Origin: RYN-230 sp963760405 | Lineage (GTDB): Bacteria; Actinomycetota; Actinomycetes; Streptosporangiales; Streptosporangiaceae | DNA: 64,000 nucleotides | Direction: 5' to 3' | Assembly: GCA_963760405.1 (NCBI GenBank) | Contig: CAVXCV010000010.1 | Location: 434,001-498,000 of the forward strand | In this document: positions 51,782 through 60,325 of the stretch, one piece after another | How positions within the stretch are numbered: the first letter of the stretch is position 1 | Layout of the letters: each line of letters begins with the position of its first letter | The notes under the pieces: generated by a model | What the model saw: the letters and a program-made list of their open reading frames with translations, nothing else | Database searches by the model: none | What the model was told of the DNA's origin: nothing | Position numbers and translations under genes: made by a program

Positions 51782-52648
51782 CTAGGCCAGGGCGGCGGAG
51801 AGAACGTGGCTGGGGTGCAGCAGGCCGTCGGCGGTGGACATGTGCTGGTCGAGGTCGTCGATCCGCCACCGGGCGGCCAGCAGCAGCGGCAGCGCAGGAT
51901 GCGGCGCGGGCAGGCAGAGCCGGACCCGGCCGGTGCCGAGGGCACTGAGCGCCGTAGCCAGGGTCGCGGCCGGATCGCAGTCCGCCGCTGACGCCAGGTG
52001 AACCAGCCGTCCCGGCCAGGACACGCCCGCGGCAGCGACCGTCTCGCCGTCCTGCACGATCAGCCCGGTGCTGCCGGAAAGGCCAGCCCAGTACGCGTAA
52101 TCGGCGGCCCGGTCCATGCCGGTCAGGTGCAGTTCGGCCGTGGCCGCGTCCGCGGCCGGGACCTTCTGCCAGGCCAGCCGGGAAGGGCCGCGGCCCAGCC
52201 CAGCCGGACCGCTCAGGTAGAGCAGCGGCCACCGCGGGATCATTCGGTGCCGGACGTACAGCGGCATCGCCCGCGGGTCACGTGACGCGAACGTGAACCG
52301 GGCCGCACAGTCCGGGTTCCCCTCGAAGATGGCCCCGAGCAGGCGCCCGCCCAGGCCCGCGCCCTGCCGGGCCGGGTCCACGAACAGGTCACACAGCATG
52401 GTGGCCACGCCGAGCTGGCGGGTGGCGCAGTAGCCGGCCACCGCCCCGCCAGCCTCCGCGACCAGGAACCGGCCGTGCCGCCGGAGGTGAGCGACGTAGC
52501 GCGGATCCGATCCCGTGCCGGGGCCCTGCTCGTCGTTGGCCGCGGCGATCCGGGCGATCGCGGGCAGGTCACCGTCGCCGGCCGCCGTATGGTCACCGGC
52601 CCAGGCTAATGACCGGCTGCCGGGACGGCCCGCGATTTTCGCGGCCAT
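51782..52648 (-). CDS. GNAT-family acetyltransferase with C-terminal extension
   Basis: 288-aa protein with one clear GNAT domain in the first half: LPAIARIAAANDEQGPG, GRFLVAEAGGAVAGYCATR, LCDLFVDPARQGAGLGGRLL (acetyl-CoA loop, about residues 87-106) and DPRAMPLYVRHRMI. The second half (about 150-288) may be a degenerate second GNAT unit (TGLIVQDGETVAAAGVSW). The substrate is unknown. It is transcribed leftward and converges on the S41 gene. The ATG at 52648 is the likely start; an internal in-frame start close to the GNAT domain is possible. Confidence 0.75.
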   Translation of the reverse strand: MAAKIAGRPGSRSLAWAGDHTAAGDGDLPAIARIAAANDEQGPGTGSDPRYVAHLRRHGRFLVAEAGGAVAGYCATRQLGVATMLCDLFVDPARQGAGLGGRLLGAIFEGNPDCAARFTFASRDPRAMPLYVRHRMIPRWPLLYLSGPAGLGRGPSRLAWQKVPAADAATAELHLTGMDRAADYAYWAGLSGSTGLIVQDGETVAAAGVSWPGRLVHLASAADCDPAATLATALSALGTGRVRLCLPAPHPALPLLLAARWRIDDLDQHMSTADGLLHPSHVLSAALA

Positions 52649-52897
52649 GGTTTTCCCGGCTCCCCGGGCGGCCGGCCTGCCCGGCCGGGACGCCTGGTGC
52701 GTTCCCCGTGATCGGTGGCGTGCAGCAGGACCTGGCCCCCGGCCGGGACGTGCTGTGCGGCGAGCTGGGCCGCGAGGGCCGCCGCGGCCGGGGGAGCGGC
52801 TGGGCCAGGTAACTACCGAGTCACCGAACGAGCCTCACCAGGCCTGCGCGTCCGCGGCCGTGGCCAGCACTAGTTTTCTCCGGCATAACGCCGGGGG

Positions 52898-54529
52898 CTA
52901 CTGGCCCGCTGCCTCGTGTTCTGCCCCTTCGCGCTCCAGCCGCTCCAGGTAGAGCTGATTCAGCCGCTGCCAGGCGGGAGCGTCAGTGCCCGGCAGCGAT
53001 GCGAGCAGGTCCACCGCCACCGGGTCGGCCACGTCAGCCGATCCGGCCTCGGTCTGGTACTGGCGTTGGAAGGCCAGCATGTCGTCCGCGAGCTGCTCTA
53101 GCCGGGGATCCGCCGGGTCCCAGTCGAAGGCCTGGTCACAGGCCAGGTAGAGGCGCCGGAACTCCGGATCGGCAAAGGCGGCCCGCTTTTCCTTGATCCA
53201 TCCGGTTACCCGATCGGCGGACCGGACCATAAGCAGGATCCAGCCGCCGCGCTCCATCTCCACCGTGCGCGGGCGGACCCCGAGATCGCGCAGCTCGCTG
53301 AGGTACTCGGCCACGTCGGCGGGCAGGAACAGGCGATCACCGGCGACGAGCTGGCTGATCCGGTGCCGTTGCTCCTGGAGCGCCTGGATCCGGGACGCCA
53401 GCGCCTGATCGAGGTCGGCGACGGCCTGGGAGAACTGCGCGGGGGGCGCGGACATCAGGTCCGCGATCCGGGCCAGCGGCACGCCCGCGTCCGACAGGGT
53501 CTTGATCCGGATCAGGTCCACCACGGCCTGCGCGCCGTACCGGCGGTAGCCGGAGGCGTCCCGCTCCGGCTCGGGTAGCAGGCCGCGCTGGTGATAGTGC
53601 CGCACCGCCCGCACCGTCACGCCGACATAGTCCGCCAGCTGGCTGATGGTGAGCATCCCGGTCGCCACCGGGTCAGTACAGGATGGACGGGAGCCAGGCG
53701 CCAGCCGCTCGTTGTACAGGCCGGTGGTCATCAGGGTCATCTGCTGGATCACTCGCAAGCCCTGGTCCAGGCAGAAGCCGAACAGCTCGGTGTTGCGCAG
53801 CGGCACCAGCAGGCCCGGGCCGGGGAACTCGGGGACCGCGCCGAGGAGCGCCTTCACGTCCTCGTTGGTCTCCCCGACGCTGTGCCCGGAGAAGGCCAGC
53901 CCCGTGGAGTAGCCGGTCACCCGGCCGTCGTGCTCCACCACCAGCGCGCGGCCCCGGGATATCGCATCGGCCAGCTCGCCTGCCCGGTCAACCCCGTGCA
54001 CCGTGGCGCAGAGCCGGTTGCACGCCCCGGCGTCCGCGGGATCCGCCAGCCGGACAGCATGGCCGCTGATCTGCACCTGGGGTGCCGGGCCCTGCAGGCA
54101 GGCCAGCGGCTCGCGCACCCGGAAGCCGAGCTTGGCGTACAGCGACAGCGAGCGGTTGTGGTATGCGGTCTGCACCAGTCGCACGCCCGCGGCGCCGCGG
54201 GCGGCGCCCCGGTCCAGCACGGCCGTCATCAGCTGGCGGCCGACCGCGGCGTCCTGGACCTCCGGCGCAACGGTGATCGGGCCCACCCCGGCCACCGCCG
54301 ACCGCTCGTCCAGGAAGTTGGAGCCCACCGCCTGCCCGTCCACCTCGGCGATCACCCCGTAGACCCCGGGATGGGACAGCATCGCGGACAACGCGCCGGC
54401 CGCCGCCTGCGGGGAGGGGAAGTCGGCCGGGAAGGAGTGCGCCGCGGCGATCGCGGCAAAGGCCTCATAGCAGATCCGCCCGCAGTCCGCGGCGTCCTCC
54501 GGCGTTCCCGGTCGCAGTGTCACGTCCAT
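52898..54529 (-). CDS. Acetyltransferase-MerR regulator fusion
   Basis: 543-aa fusion. Residues 1-285 hold two GNAT-like units: LRPGTPEDAADCGRICYEAF, GVGPITVAPEVQDAAVGRQL and NRSLSLYAKLGFRV, then VQISGHAVRLADPADAGACN onward. From about residue 293 a MerR-type DNA-binding domain begins: MLTISQLADYVGVTVRAVRHY, then HQRGLLPEPERDASGYRRY and VVDLIRIKTLSDAGVPLARI, followed by a coiled coil (LDQALASRIQALQEQRHRI) and an effector-like C-terminus. A combined enzyme and one-component regulator is unusual, and acetyl-CoA or an acetylated ligand could be the signal. An internal ATG exists at the MerR start, so a separate regulator could also be made. Confidence 0.82.
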   Translation of the reverse strand: MDVTLRPGTPEDAADCGRICYEAFAAIAAAHSFPADFPSPQAAAGALSAMLSHPGVYGVIAEVDGQAVGSNFLDERSAVAGVGPITVAPEVQDAAVGRQLMTAVLDRGAARGAAGVRLVQTAYHNRSLSLYAKLGFRVREPLACLQGPAPQVQISGHAVRLADPADAGACNRLCATVHGVDRAGELADAISRGRALVVEHDGRVTGYSTGLAFSGHSVGETNEDVKALLGAVPEFPGPGLLVPLRNTELFGFCLDQGLRVIQQMTLMTTGLYNERLAPGSRPSCTDPVATGMLTISQLADYVGVTVRAVRHYHQRGLLPEPERDASGYRRYGAQAVVDLIRIKTLSDAGVPLARIADLMSAPPAQFSQAVADLDQALASRIQALQEQRHRISQLVAGDRLFLPADVAEYLSELRDLGVRPRTVEMERGGWILLMVRSADRVTGWIKEKRAAFADPEFRRLYLACDQAFDWDPADPRLEQLADDMLAFQRQYQTEAGSADVADPVAVDLLASLPGTDAPAWQRLNQLYLERLEREGAEHEAAGQ

Positions 54530-54660
54530 GCCCGGATTATCCCAGCGGGCCGCACGGTCAGGCCGATGCCGTCCAGCACGATCGTGTCCCCGGGCGACTG
54601 GTCAGCCCGGCGGCCCGTACGGCGGCAGGTGCCAAACTTGAGTTCATGACCCCATGGTTC

Positions 54661-54689
54661 GGGGTTGACCCAGGGTCAAGGTCAACCCC
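54661..54689. promoter_or_regulatory. Nested palindromes upstream of the GNAT-MerR gene
   Basis: GGGGTTGACC (54661-54670) and GGTCAACCCC (54680-54689) are perfect arms around 9 bases. Inside and overlapping, 54665-54679 is TTGACCCAGGGTCAA, a second perfect palindrome (7-1-7). Dyads with TTGACC half sites suit MerR-type or TetR-type operators, and genes for both kinds flank the site (TetR stop at 54701, GNAT-MerR start at 54529). Confidence 0.55.
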
Positions 54690-54700
54690 GGGGGAGGTCA

Positions 54701-55405
54701 TCACCGCCGGTCCGGTACCAGGCCCGGTACCAGGCCGTTCAGGACCATCTCGCTGAACGACCGGCCGATCTCGGCTGCGGATGGCGTGCCGCTCGCCCCT
54801 ACCCGGTACCAGCGGTGCGTCCAGTTGACCATCCCGATGATGCCGTAGGCGACCACCCGGGCCGGCGCCACCGGACGGATGGACCCGTCCGCGAATCCGG
54901 ACTCGACGATGCTGATGACCGCGGCGTCGTAGCGCTTGCTGATCACCGTCATCTGCCGGGCCCAGGCGGACTTCCGGTCGGCGACCTTGCTGAGGTCCTC
55001 CTGGACGTATACGTACAGGTACGGGTAGTGCCTCGCATACGACGACATGAGCGCGGTGATCAGCTGGGCGAGCTTGTCCGCGGCCGTGCCCGCGCCGTCC
55101 CGGATCGCCTCGGCCTGCTGGGCGATGGCCGCCGCGGCGTCCTTGACGATCTCGTGGAACAGTTCTTCCTTGCTGCCGATGTAGTAGTAGAGCGACGCCC
55201 GGTCGGTGTCCAGGCTCTCGGCCACGTCGGCGAGGCTGGTGCCGCGGTATCCCTTTTCCCGGAAGACCTTCGCGGCCGCGGCGATGATCTCGGCGCGGCG
55301 CTCCGCGTAGGCGGCGCTGCCCTCGGCCAGGGCGGCGGCCCTTCGGCGGCCAATACCGCTCTGCATCAGGCATCCCATCCCGTCGTGCGGAGCGCCAGCT
55401 CGCAC
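54701..55405 (-). CDS. TetR-family transcriptional regulator
   Basis: 234-aa repressor. The helix-turn-helix is in FREKGYRGTSLADVAESLDT and DRASLYYYIGSKEELFHEIV (about residues 48-87). The ligand domain has YARHYPYLYVYVQEDL and RVVAYGIIGMVNWTHRWYR, the pattern of TetR proteins that control fatty-acyl-CoA degradation. The start is uncertain: ATGs at 55405, 55378 and 55366 are all in frame, and the last leaves the usual short N-terminus. No target genes adjoin apart from an SDR remnant on the same strand upstream. Confidence 0.85.
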   Translation of the reverse strand: MRAGAPHDGMGCLMQSGIGRRRAAALAEGSAAYAERRAEIIAAAAKVFREKGYRGTSLADVAESLDTDRASLYYYIGSKEELFHEIVKDAAAAIAQQAEAIRDGAGTAADKLAQLITALMSSYARHYPYLYVYVQEDLSKVADRKSAWARQMTVISKRYDAAVISIVESGFADGSIRPVAPARVVAYGIIGMVNWTHRWYRVGASGTPSAAEIGRSFSEMVLNGLVPGLVPDRR

Positions 55406-55466
55406 GATGCGGCCGGGATCGCCCTTCAGCCCAGTATGGCTGACGAGGACAGCCGGCCGAGCCGGG

Positions 55467-55660
55467 TCAGCGGAGGACCGGAGGGCGCACCGTGATCACG
55501 GTGCCGGACAGGTGGCTGGCCGCGTCGCTGCACAGGAAGGCGGTCAGCGCCACGATGTCCCCGGGCTGGCCGACCCGCCCGCCCGGGTAGGTGGCGGCGG
55601 TCCCATCACCCAGGCCCGGCCGGTCCCGGATGGGCCCGGCCGGGCCCGGCTGGGCGATCG
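55467..55660 (-). pseudogene. Remnant of a short-chain dehydrogenase C-terminus
   Basis: Reading leftward from about 55660 gives GRVGQPGDIVALTAFLCSDA, then ASHLSGTVITV and a stop at 55467-55469. This is the last 45 residues of a classical SDR (the G-E-DIA-AVAFLASDAASFITG block). No cofactor site or catalytic Tyr precedes it. Sequence before that is low-complexity GC. It is probably the leftover of a gene lost between the TetR and CYTH-CHAD genes. Confidence 0.6.
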
Positions 55661-57181
55661 CTAGCCCAGCCAGCGCCGGTAGCGGGGCCGGGACGCCTGC
55701 TGCCAGGCCCGGCGCGCCCGCGCCCGCAGCTTCTCAGCCTGGCAGTTCTCCCGCTCATGGAGCAGGCCGTAAGTGAACGCGTTCTCGCCCGCCAGGTACG
55801 CGCTGATGCCGAGGTCCCGCTCGGCCTGCCGCGCGATCACCGTGTCCTGATGGTCGCCGAGCACCGACTGGACCTTCTTGACCCGCTTGGCGAACTGCCT
55901 CGCGTCCCGGCCCAGGGCGGGCGTGACCGCCTCGCCCGCGTAGCGGGCCTGCTTGGCCGCTTTGCGCGCCTCGTGCAGGGCGGCGTCCAGGGCTGGCCCG
56001 GCTGGCGTGCGCTGCGCCAGGCTGATTCGCTGGCTCGTCTTCTGGTAGGCGCGGGCCACCGGGCCGGGCAGCACCTTCCTGGCCTGCTTGGCCGCCGCGC
56101 GGCGCAGCGGGGGCTTGGCCAGTACCTGGTCCAGCTCGTCGAGCAGCGCAAAGTAGCGCGGGGAATCCAGCGCGGCGAGCACCGCCGTGCGCGCCTGCGC
56201 CCGCACCGGGGCGAAATGGCCCTGCACCCGGGCTTGCACCGGGCCGATCAGCTGCTCCACCGGCACCGTGGCGAGGCTTTCCTGCAGATGATCGACAAGC
56301 ACCTCGGCGTCGCGCGCCTCGCCAAGCACCCCGCCGAGCCAGTTGAGCTCGGCGGCGAGATGCGCGGTGTCGGCGCGGCGGAGCACCCGCCGGAACGTGC
56401 GGAGCGTGCTGCGCAGCCGCCGGGTCGCGACCCGCATCTGATGCACGGAGTCGGGCTCGTCCCGACGCACCATCGGGTCTATCGACTTCAGCAGGTCCGC
56501 CTGTTCCCGGAGGTAGCTGAGCACCACGTCGCCCGCGGCCGAGGACGCGGTCAGCCGCAACGGCGCGGCCGGCCCGGGCAGCTGCCCGGCCAGGGCGCGT
56601 TCCAGCTTGGCCGTCCGGCCCGCGGGCCGCAGGCCGTCCCGCCGCAGCAGCCCGTCGGCGGCCTTCAGCAGCCGCCGGTCGCCGCCGGTCAGCTCGAGCT
56701 CGAGTTCGCGCCACCGGGACACGGTCGTCGAGTCGCCCATGGTCTGCGCGGACACGTCGTCGGCGGCCAGCTCGGCGAGGGACTCACCGGCCGCACCGAG
56801 CAGGACCAGGCGCTGCCGCTGGGTGGCCAGCCGGGCGACCGGCCGCAGCGGCAGGCCCCGGGTGTGCACCCGGACCAGCGCGGACAGCTCGCGGGGTACC
56901 CGCGCGCTGCTGCGTCCCAGCGGCAGCCCGATCTCCAGCCGGGTGCTCGCGCCCTCCGGCAGTTTCAGGTGCCAGCCCGCGTCGTGGCCGCCGCGCCGCC
57001 GCCGCAGGGTGATCCCGGCCCGGATCAGCCGCAGGTCGTCGGTGTCGTAGTACTCCGCTTCCAGCTGCTCCTCATCTGGCCCGGCTGTCCCGCTGACCTG
57101 GGGTAGTTCATCGAGCTGCGGCAGGAGCGCGTCCGTGGCCAGCTCGTATTTGGTTTCTGTTTCCCTACCGTTCATGCTCAT
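55661..57181 (-). CDS. CYTH and CHAD domain protein
   Basis: 506-aa protein. The CYTH domain (residues about 1-195) starts ETETKYELATDALLPQL with the EXEXK-type motif and has AEYYDTDDLRLIRAGITLRRR. It forms the triphosphate tunnel of ThTPase/adenylate cyclase-like enzymes. The CHAD domain (about 215-500) has DSVHQMRVATRRLRSTLRTF (conserved His), ARDAEVLVDHL and HEARKAAKQARYAGE. CHAD binds polyphosphate through conserved His and Lys. The fusion suggests an enzyme that acts on or at polyphosphate granules. No polyphosphate kinase gene is in view. Confidence 0.92.
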   Translation of the reverse strand: MSMNGRETETKYELATDALLPQLDELPQVSGTAGPDEEQLEAEYYDTDDLRLIRAGITLRRRRGGHDAGWHLKLPEGASTRLEIGLPLGRSSARVPRELSALVRVHTRGLPLRPVARLATQRQRLVLLGAAGESLAELAADDVSAQTMGDSTTVSRWRELELELTGGDRRLLKAADGLLRRDGLRPAGRTAKLERALAGQLPGPAAPLRLTASSAAGDVVLSYLREQADLLKSIDPMVRRDEPDSVHQMRVATRRLRSTLRTFRRVLRRADTAHLAAELNWLGGVLGEARDAEVLVDHLQESLATVPVEQLIGPVQARVQGHFAPVRAQARTAVLAALDSPRYFALLDELDQVLAKPPLRRAAAKQARKVLPGPVARAYQKTSQRISLAQRTPAGPALDAALHEARKAAKQARYAGEAVTPALGRDARQFAKRVKKVQSVLGDHQDTVIARQAERDLGISAYLAGENAFTYGLLHERENCQAEKLRARARRAWQQASRPRYRRWLG

Positions 57182-57646
57182 GACTTACTGCTACCCGCAC
57201 TGCGCCGTTTACTCGCCCGCTGACGCCGCCCGCGCGGCCGCAACCGGCCCGCGTGCTTCCTGCCCGATCATGCCCGTTCCTGCCGGAATCAATGGTTTAC
57301 ACCAATTCCGTGGCGAGAGATGATGCTTGCGGCGTCCGGCATGGACCGCGTTGATCCAGGTCAGGGTGCGCCGCAACGTGGCGGTGGCCACTCTGGCAGC
57401 GCCAGCGGGCGCCACCCGCTGGCGAGGTTCTCCGGGCAACGACGCCCGCCCTCGGCGGCCCGCCGCCGGCCCCGCCCGCGCTCCACCCTTCATGGCACCC
57501 GCGCACCCCCGCGGCTGCCGACCGCCGCCGCACACCCCGCGGCCCCGGCTGCCGCCGCGCACCACGCGGCGGCCAATCCTGCGCCCGCCCCCCTGCTTGC
57601 GCCGCCAACTCCGCGGTAGCAGGCAACCAGCAGGAAAGAGGAACCT
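57182..57646. other. Intergenic stretch without a supported gene
   Basis: The 465 bases between the CYTH-CHAD start and the small membrane protein contain only short or compositionally biased readings (long Pro/Arg/Ala runs at 57420-57610). A divergent promoter must lie here. The ATG at 57180, overlapping the CYTH-CHAD start on the other strand, opens about 48 codons (MTYCYPHCAVYSPADAA) with no family resemblance. I see no tRNA or clear terminator. Confidence 0.6.
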
Positions 57647-58075
57647 GTGGCTTGTTACCTGCCCGGAACCGGCACCCTCGCCGCGATCGGCATCTTCGTC
57701 TACCTGATCTGGCACAAAGTGATCAGCGAGATCCTGCATATCCTCGGACTGGTCCTCGAGACAGCAGTGATCTGCGCGACCGGGACCATGGCCGTCGGCA
57801 TCGTGATCTGGACCGCGCGGGCGATCCAGCGCCGCCGGGCCCGCGCCGGGGCCTGCCTGAACTGCCGCCTGCGCTGCCAGCAGTCCCTCGACGCCGGCCT
57901 GCCCGGCGCCGCGATCACCGTCCGCGGCCGGCCTGTCCTGGTGACGCTCGTGCCGTCACGGCCGCTGGCGGGCGGGGTCACCGGCGGCGAGCCCTCCGCC
58001 ACCGGGACGCCGGACCCCGTCGTCATCCCGGACCCGGCAGCGGCGCGGGATCTGTCGTCGTCCCGAACCGGCTGA
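57647..58075 (+). CDS. Small membrane protein of unknown function
   Basis: 142-aa protein. Two hydrophobic helices are clear: TLAAIGIFVYLIWHKVI (about residues 10-26) and ILGLVLETAVICATGTMAVG (about 32-51), followed by the basic RRRARAG and a cysteine cluster CLNCRLRC (about 70-77) that could bind metal. The rest is Pro/Gly-rich and probably disordered. AGAGGA precedes the GTG start. Proteins of this shape occur near integrated elements in actinomycetes, but nothing else here supports an element. I do not recognise the family. Confidence 0.55.
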   Translation: MACYLPGTGTLAAIGIFVYLIWHKVISEILHILGLVLETAVICATGTMAVGIVIWTARAIQRRRARAGACLNCRLRCQQSLDAGLPGAAITVRGRPVLVTLVPSRPLAGGVTGGEPSATGTPDPVVIPDPAAARDLSSSRTG

Positions 58076-58319
58076 CGTTACCCGCCCGGCCCCGGCGTCG
58101 CTGGATCGCCCGGGTCCGGGCCAGGCTGGCCGCGGGCGGCTGGCCGCTCGCGAAGCCGGAGCGCACCGGGTGAGCGGAAAACGCTGACCGAGCGAAGCAC
58201 GGGGCCTGGCACGTCTGCCCAGAGGTCCGCGGCTGGCGGGCCGTTTGGCCCTGCCCGGCGTCAGGCCGGACGGCTGGAGTGGAAGGAGTGGTGAATCAGC
58301 AGGCAGGAGCCCGGTGACC

Positions 58320-59561
58320 ATGAAGACGATCGATGAACTGGACGTGGCAGGCCGGCGGATCCTCGTCCGAGCCGACCTGAACGTGCCGCTCGATGGCACG
58401 CGCATCACCGACGACACCCGGATCCGGGCCACCTTGCCCACCCTCCGGGCGCTGATCGCCCGGGACGCCCGGGTCGTGATCTGCGCTCATCTTGGCCGTC
58501 CGGGCGGCACGCCAGACTCCCGCTACTCACTCGCGCCGATCGCGGTGCGGCTGGCCGAGCTGCTTGGCCGCCCCGTCGAGTTCGCCGCCGACACCGTCGG
58601 GCCGGGCGCGCACGCTGCGATGGCCGCGCTGCGCCCGGGCGGCGTGGTCCTGCTGGAGAACCTGCGCTTCCAGGCCGCCGAGACCAGCAAGGATGAGGCG
58701 GTCCGCGGGGCGTTCGCGGACCAGCTGGCGGCGCTGGCCGATGCCTATGTCTGTGACGGCTTCGGCGTGGTGCACCGCAAGCACGCCAGCGTCTACGATG
58801 TCGCGCTGCGCCTGCCACACGCGGCGGGCTACCTGGTGGCCGCGGAGACCGAGGCGCTCGGCCGGCTGGCCGGCCGCATCCCCAGGCCGTTTGTGGTGGT
58901 GCTGGGCGGGGCCAAGGCTGCCGACAAGCTCGGCATGGCCGGGGCGCTGATCCCCAGGGCCGACCTGATCATCGTGGCCGGCGCCATGGCCTTCACGTTC
59001 CTGGTGGCCCAGGGCCATCAGGTGGGCGCCTCACGCTTCGAGGCCGATCAGGTCGATGCTGTCCGCGGCTATCTGGACCAGGCCGGCCCCGGCCGGGCGG
59101 AGATCATGCTGCCGGTTAACGTCGTGGCGGCCACCGAGCGGTCCGTTGACGCACCGCGCCAGGTCGTGCCCGCGACGGAGATCCCGGCGGGATGGATGGG
59201 CCTGGATATCGGGCCGGAGTCGGCCCGGTTGTTCGCCGCCCGGCTTGCTGGGGCGAAGACGGTCTTCTGGAACGGCCCGATGGGCGTGTTCGAGCTGGCG
59301 CCGTTCGCGGCGGGCACCCGGACCGTCGCCCAGGGGGTGATCGACAGCGGCGCCTTCACCGTGATCGGCGGCGGTGACACCACGGCCGCGGTCCGGGCGT
59401 TCGGCTTCGCTGACTCGGATTTCGGCTATCTCTCCACCGGCGGCGGTGCGAGCCTGGAATACCTGCAGGGCAAGACCCTGCCTGGGCTGGCCGTGCTGGC
59501 GGACGAGCCCGGGCCGGCGGACAGCACCGTGATAGCGGATCACCGGGGCACGCGGGCATGA
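58320..59561 (+). CDS. pgk: Phosphoglycerate kinase, probable second copy
   Basis: 413-aa glycolytic kinase that transfers phosphate between 1,3-bisphosphoglycerate and ADP. RRILVRADLNVPLDG (about residues 12-26), VVICAHLGRPGG, VVLLENLRF, FVVVLGGAKAADKLG, FWNGPMGVFE and FTVIGGGDTTAAV are all present. Some positions differ from housekeeping PGK, such as FGVVHRKHASV in place of the usual FGTAHRAHAS. It is not in the gap-pgk-tpi operon found in most actinobacteria but is coupled to gpmA by a 4-base overlap. That suggests a paralogue for special conditions. The ATG at 58320 follows GCAGGAGC; a GTG at 58314 is the alternative. Confidence 0.92.
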   Translation: MKTIDELDVAGRRILVRADLNVPLDGTRITDDTRIRATLPTLRALIARDARVVICAHLGRPGGTPDSRYSLAPIAVRLAELLGRPVEFAADTVGPGAHAAMAALRPGGVVLLENLRFQAAETSKDEAVRGAFADQLAALADAYVCDGFGVVHRKHASVYDVALRLPHAAGYLVAAETEALGRLAGRIPRPFVVVLGGAKAADKLGMAGALIPRADLIIVAGAMAFTFLVAQGHQVGASRFEADQVDAVRGYLDQAGPGRAEIMLPVNVVAATERSVDAPRQVVPATEIPAGWMGLDIGPESARLFAARLAGAKTVFWNGPMGVFELAPFAAGTRTVAQGVIDSGAFTVIGGGDTTAAVRAFGFADSDFGYLSTGGGASLEYLQGKTLPGLAVLADEPGPADSTVIADHRGTRA

Positions 59562-60325
59562 CCGGCCGGCCCGTCAGCGGCAGGTACCACCTGGTGCTGC
59601 TGCGGCATGGGGAAAGCGAGTGGAACGCCCGTAACCTCTTCACCGGCTGGGTGAACGTCGCATTGAGCGCGGACGGCGAGCGGGAAGCGGCCCGCGCTGG
59701 GCAGCTGCTCGCCGCCTACCGGCGGCACCCGGCGTTCGTACACACGTCGGTGCAGCGGCGGGCGATCCGGACCGCTGACCTCGCCCTGGTCGAGTGCGAC
59801 CGGGACTGGATCCCAGCCCGCCGGTCCTGGCGGCTGAACTCCAACCACTACGGCGCCCTGCAGGGCCGGAACAAGGCGGAGGTGCTCGCCGAGTACGGGG
59901 CTGAGCAGTTCATGCGCTGGCGCCGGTCCTACCACGTGGCACCGCCACCGCTCGCCCCAGACGCCGAATACTCGCAGTTCAGCGACCCCCGTTACGCGGC
60001 GCTGCCGGTGGAGGCGCGGCCTCGTACCGAGTCGCTCAAGGACGTGACCGCGCGGCTGCTGCCGTACTGGTATGACGCGATCGTCCCTGACCTGCGCGCC
60101 GGGGCGTGCGTCCTCGTCGTCTCACACGGCAACACGCTGCGGGCGCTGATCAAGCATCTGGACGAGCTGTCCGAGCAGCAGGTGGCGGAGCTGAACGTGC
60201 CCACCGCGGTTCCGCTGGCCTACGAGCTCGATGCGGCCATGCGCCCGCTCATCCAGGGCGGCCGAGCGTGGCTGCCGGGCATCGGGGAGGCTGTTGCGGC
60301 ACCATGGACAGGTGGCGGGTGCTGA
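59558..60325 (+). CDS. gpmA: 2,3-bisphosphoglycerate-dependent phosphoglycerate mutase
   Basis: 255-aa histidine phosphatase superfamily mutase that interconverts 3- and 2-phosphoglycerate. The phospho-His motif is LVLLRHGESEWNARNLFTGW (about residues 12-31), the second RRAIRTADLAL follows, then the LNSNHYGALQGRNKAE loop and the second catalytic His in VVSHGNTLRALIKHLD. Standard mutases have ERHYGAL; here it is NSNHYGAL. The start overlaps the pgk stop, so both are made together and catalyse successive steps of lower glycolysis. Confidence 0.93.
   Translation: MTGRPVSGRYHLVLLRHGESEWNARNLFTGWVNVALSADGEREAARAGQLLAAYRRHPAFVHTSVQRRAIRTADLALVECDRDWIPARRSWRLNSNHYGALQGRNKAEVLAEYGAEQFMRWRRSYHVAPPPLAPDAEYSQFSDPRYAALPVEARPRTESLKDVTARLLPYWYDAIVPDLRAGACVLVVSHGNTLRALIKHLDELSEQQVAELNVPTAVPLAYELDAAMRPLIQGGRAWLPGIGEAVAAPWTGGGC

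Noticed and set aside
57180..57323. A 48-codon reading beginning MTYCYPHCAVYS
   Set aside because: It overlaps the start of the CYTH-CHAD gene on the other strand and has no family resemblance.
58076..58173. Short reading with WIARVRARLAAGGWPLAKPE after the small membrane protein
   Set aside because: It looks protein-like, but no start codon or ribosome site in its frame follows the upstream stop, so it cannot be called a gene.
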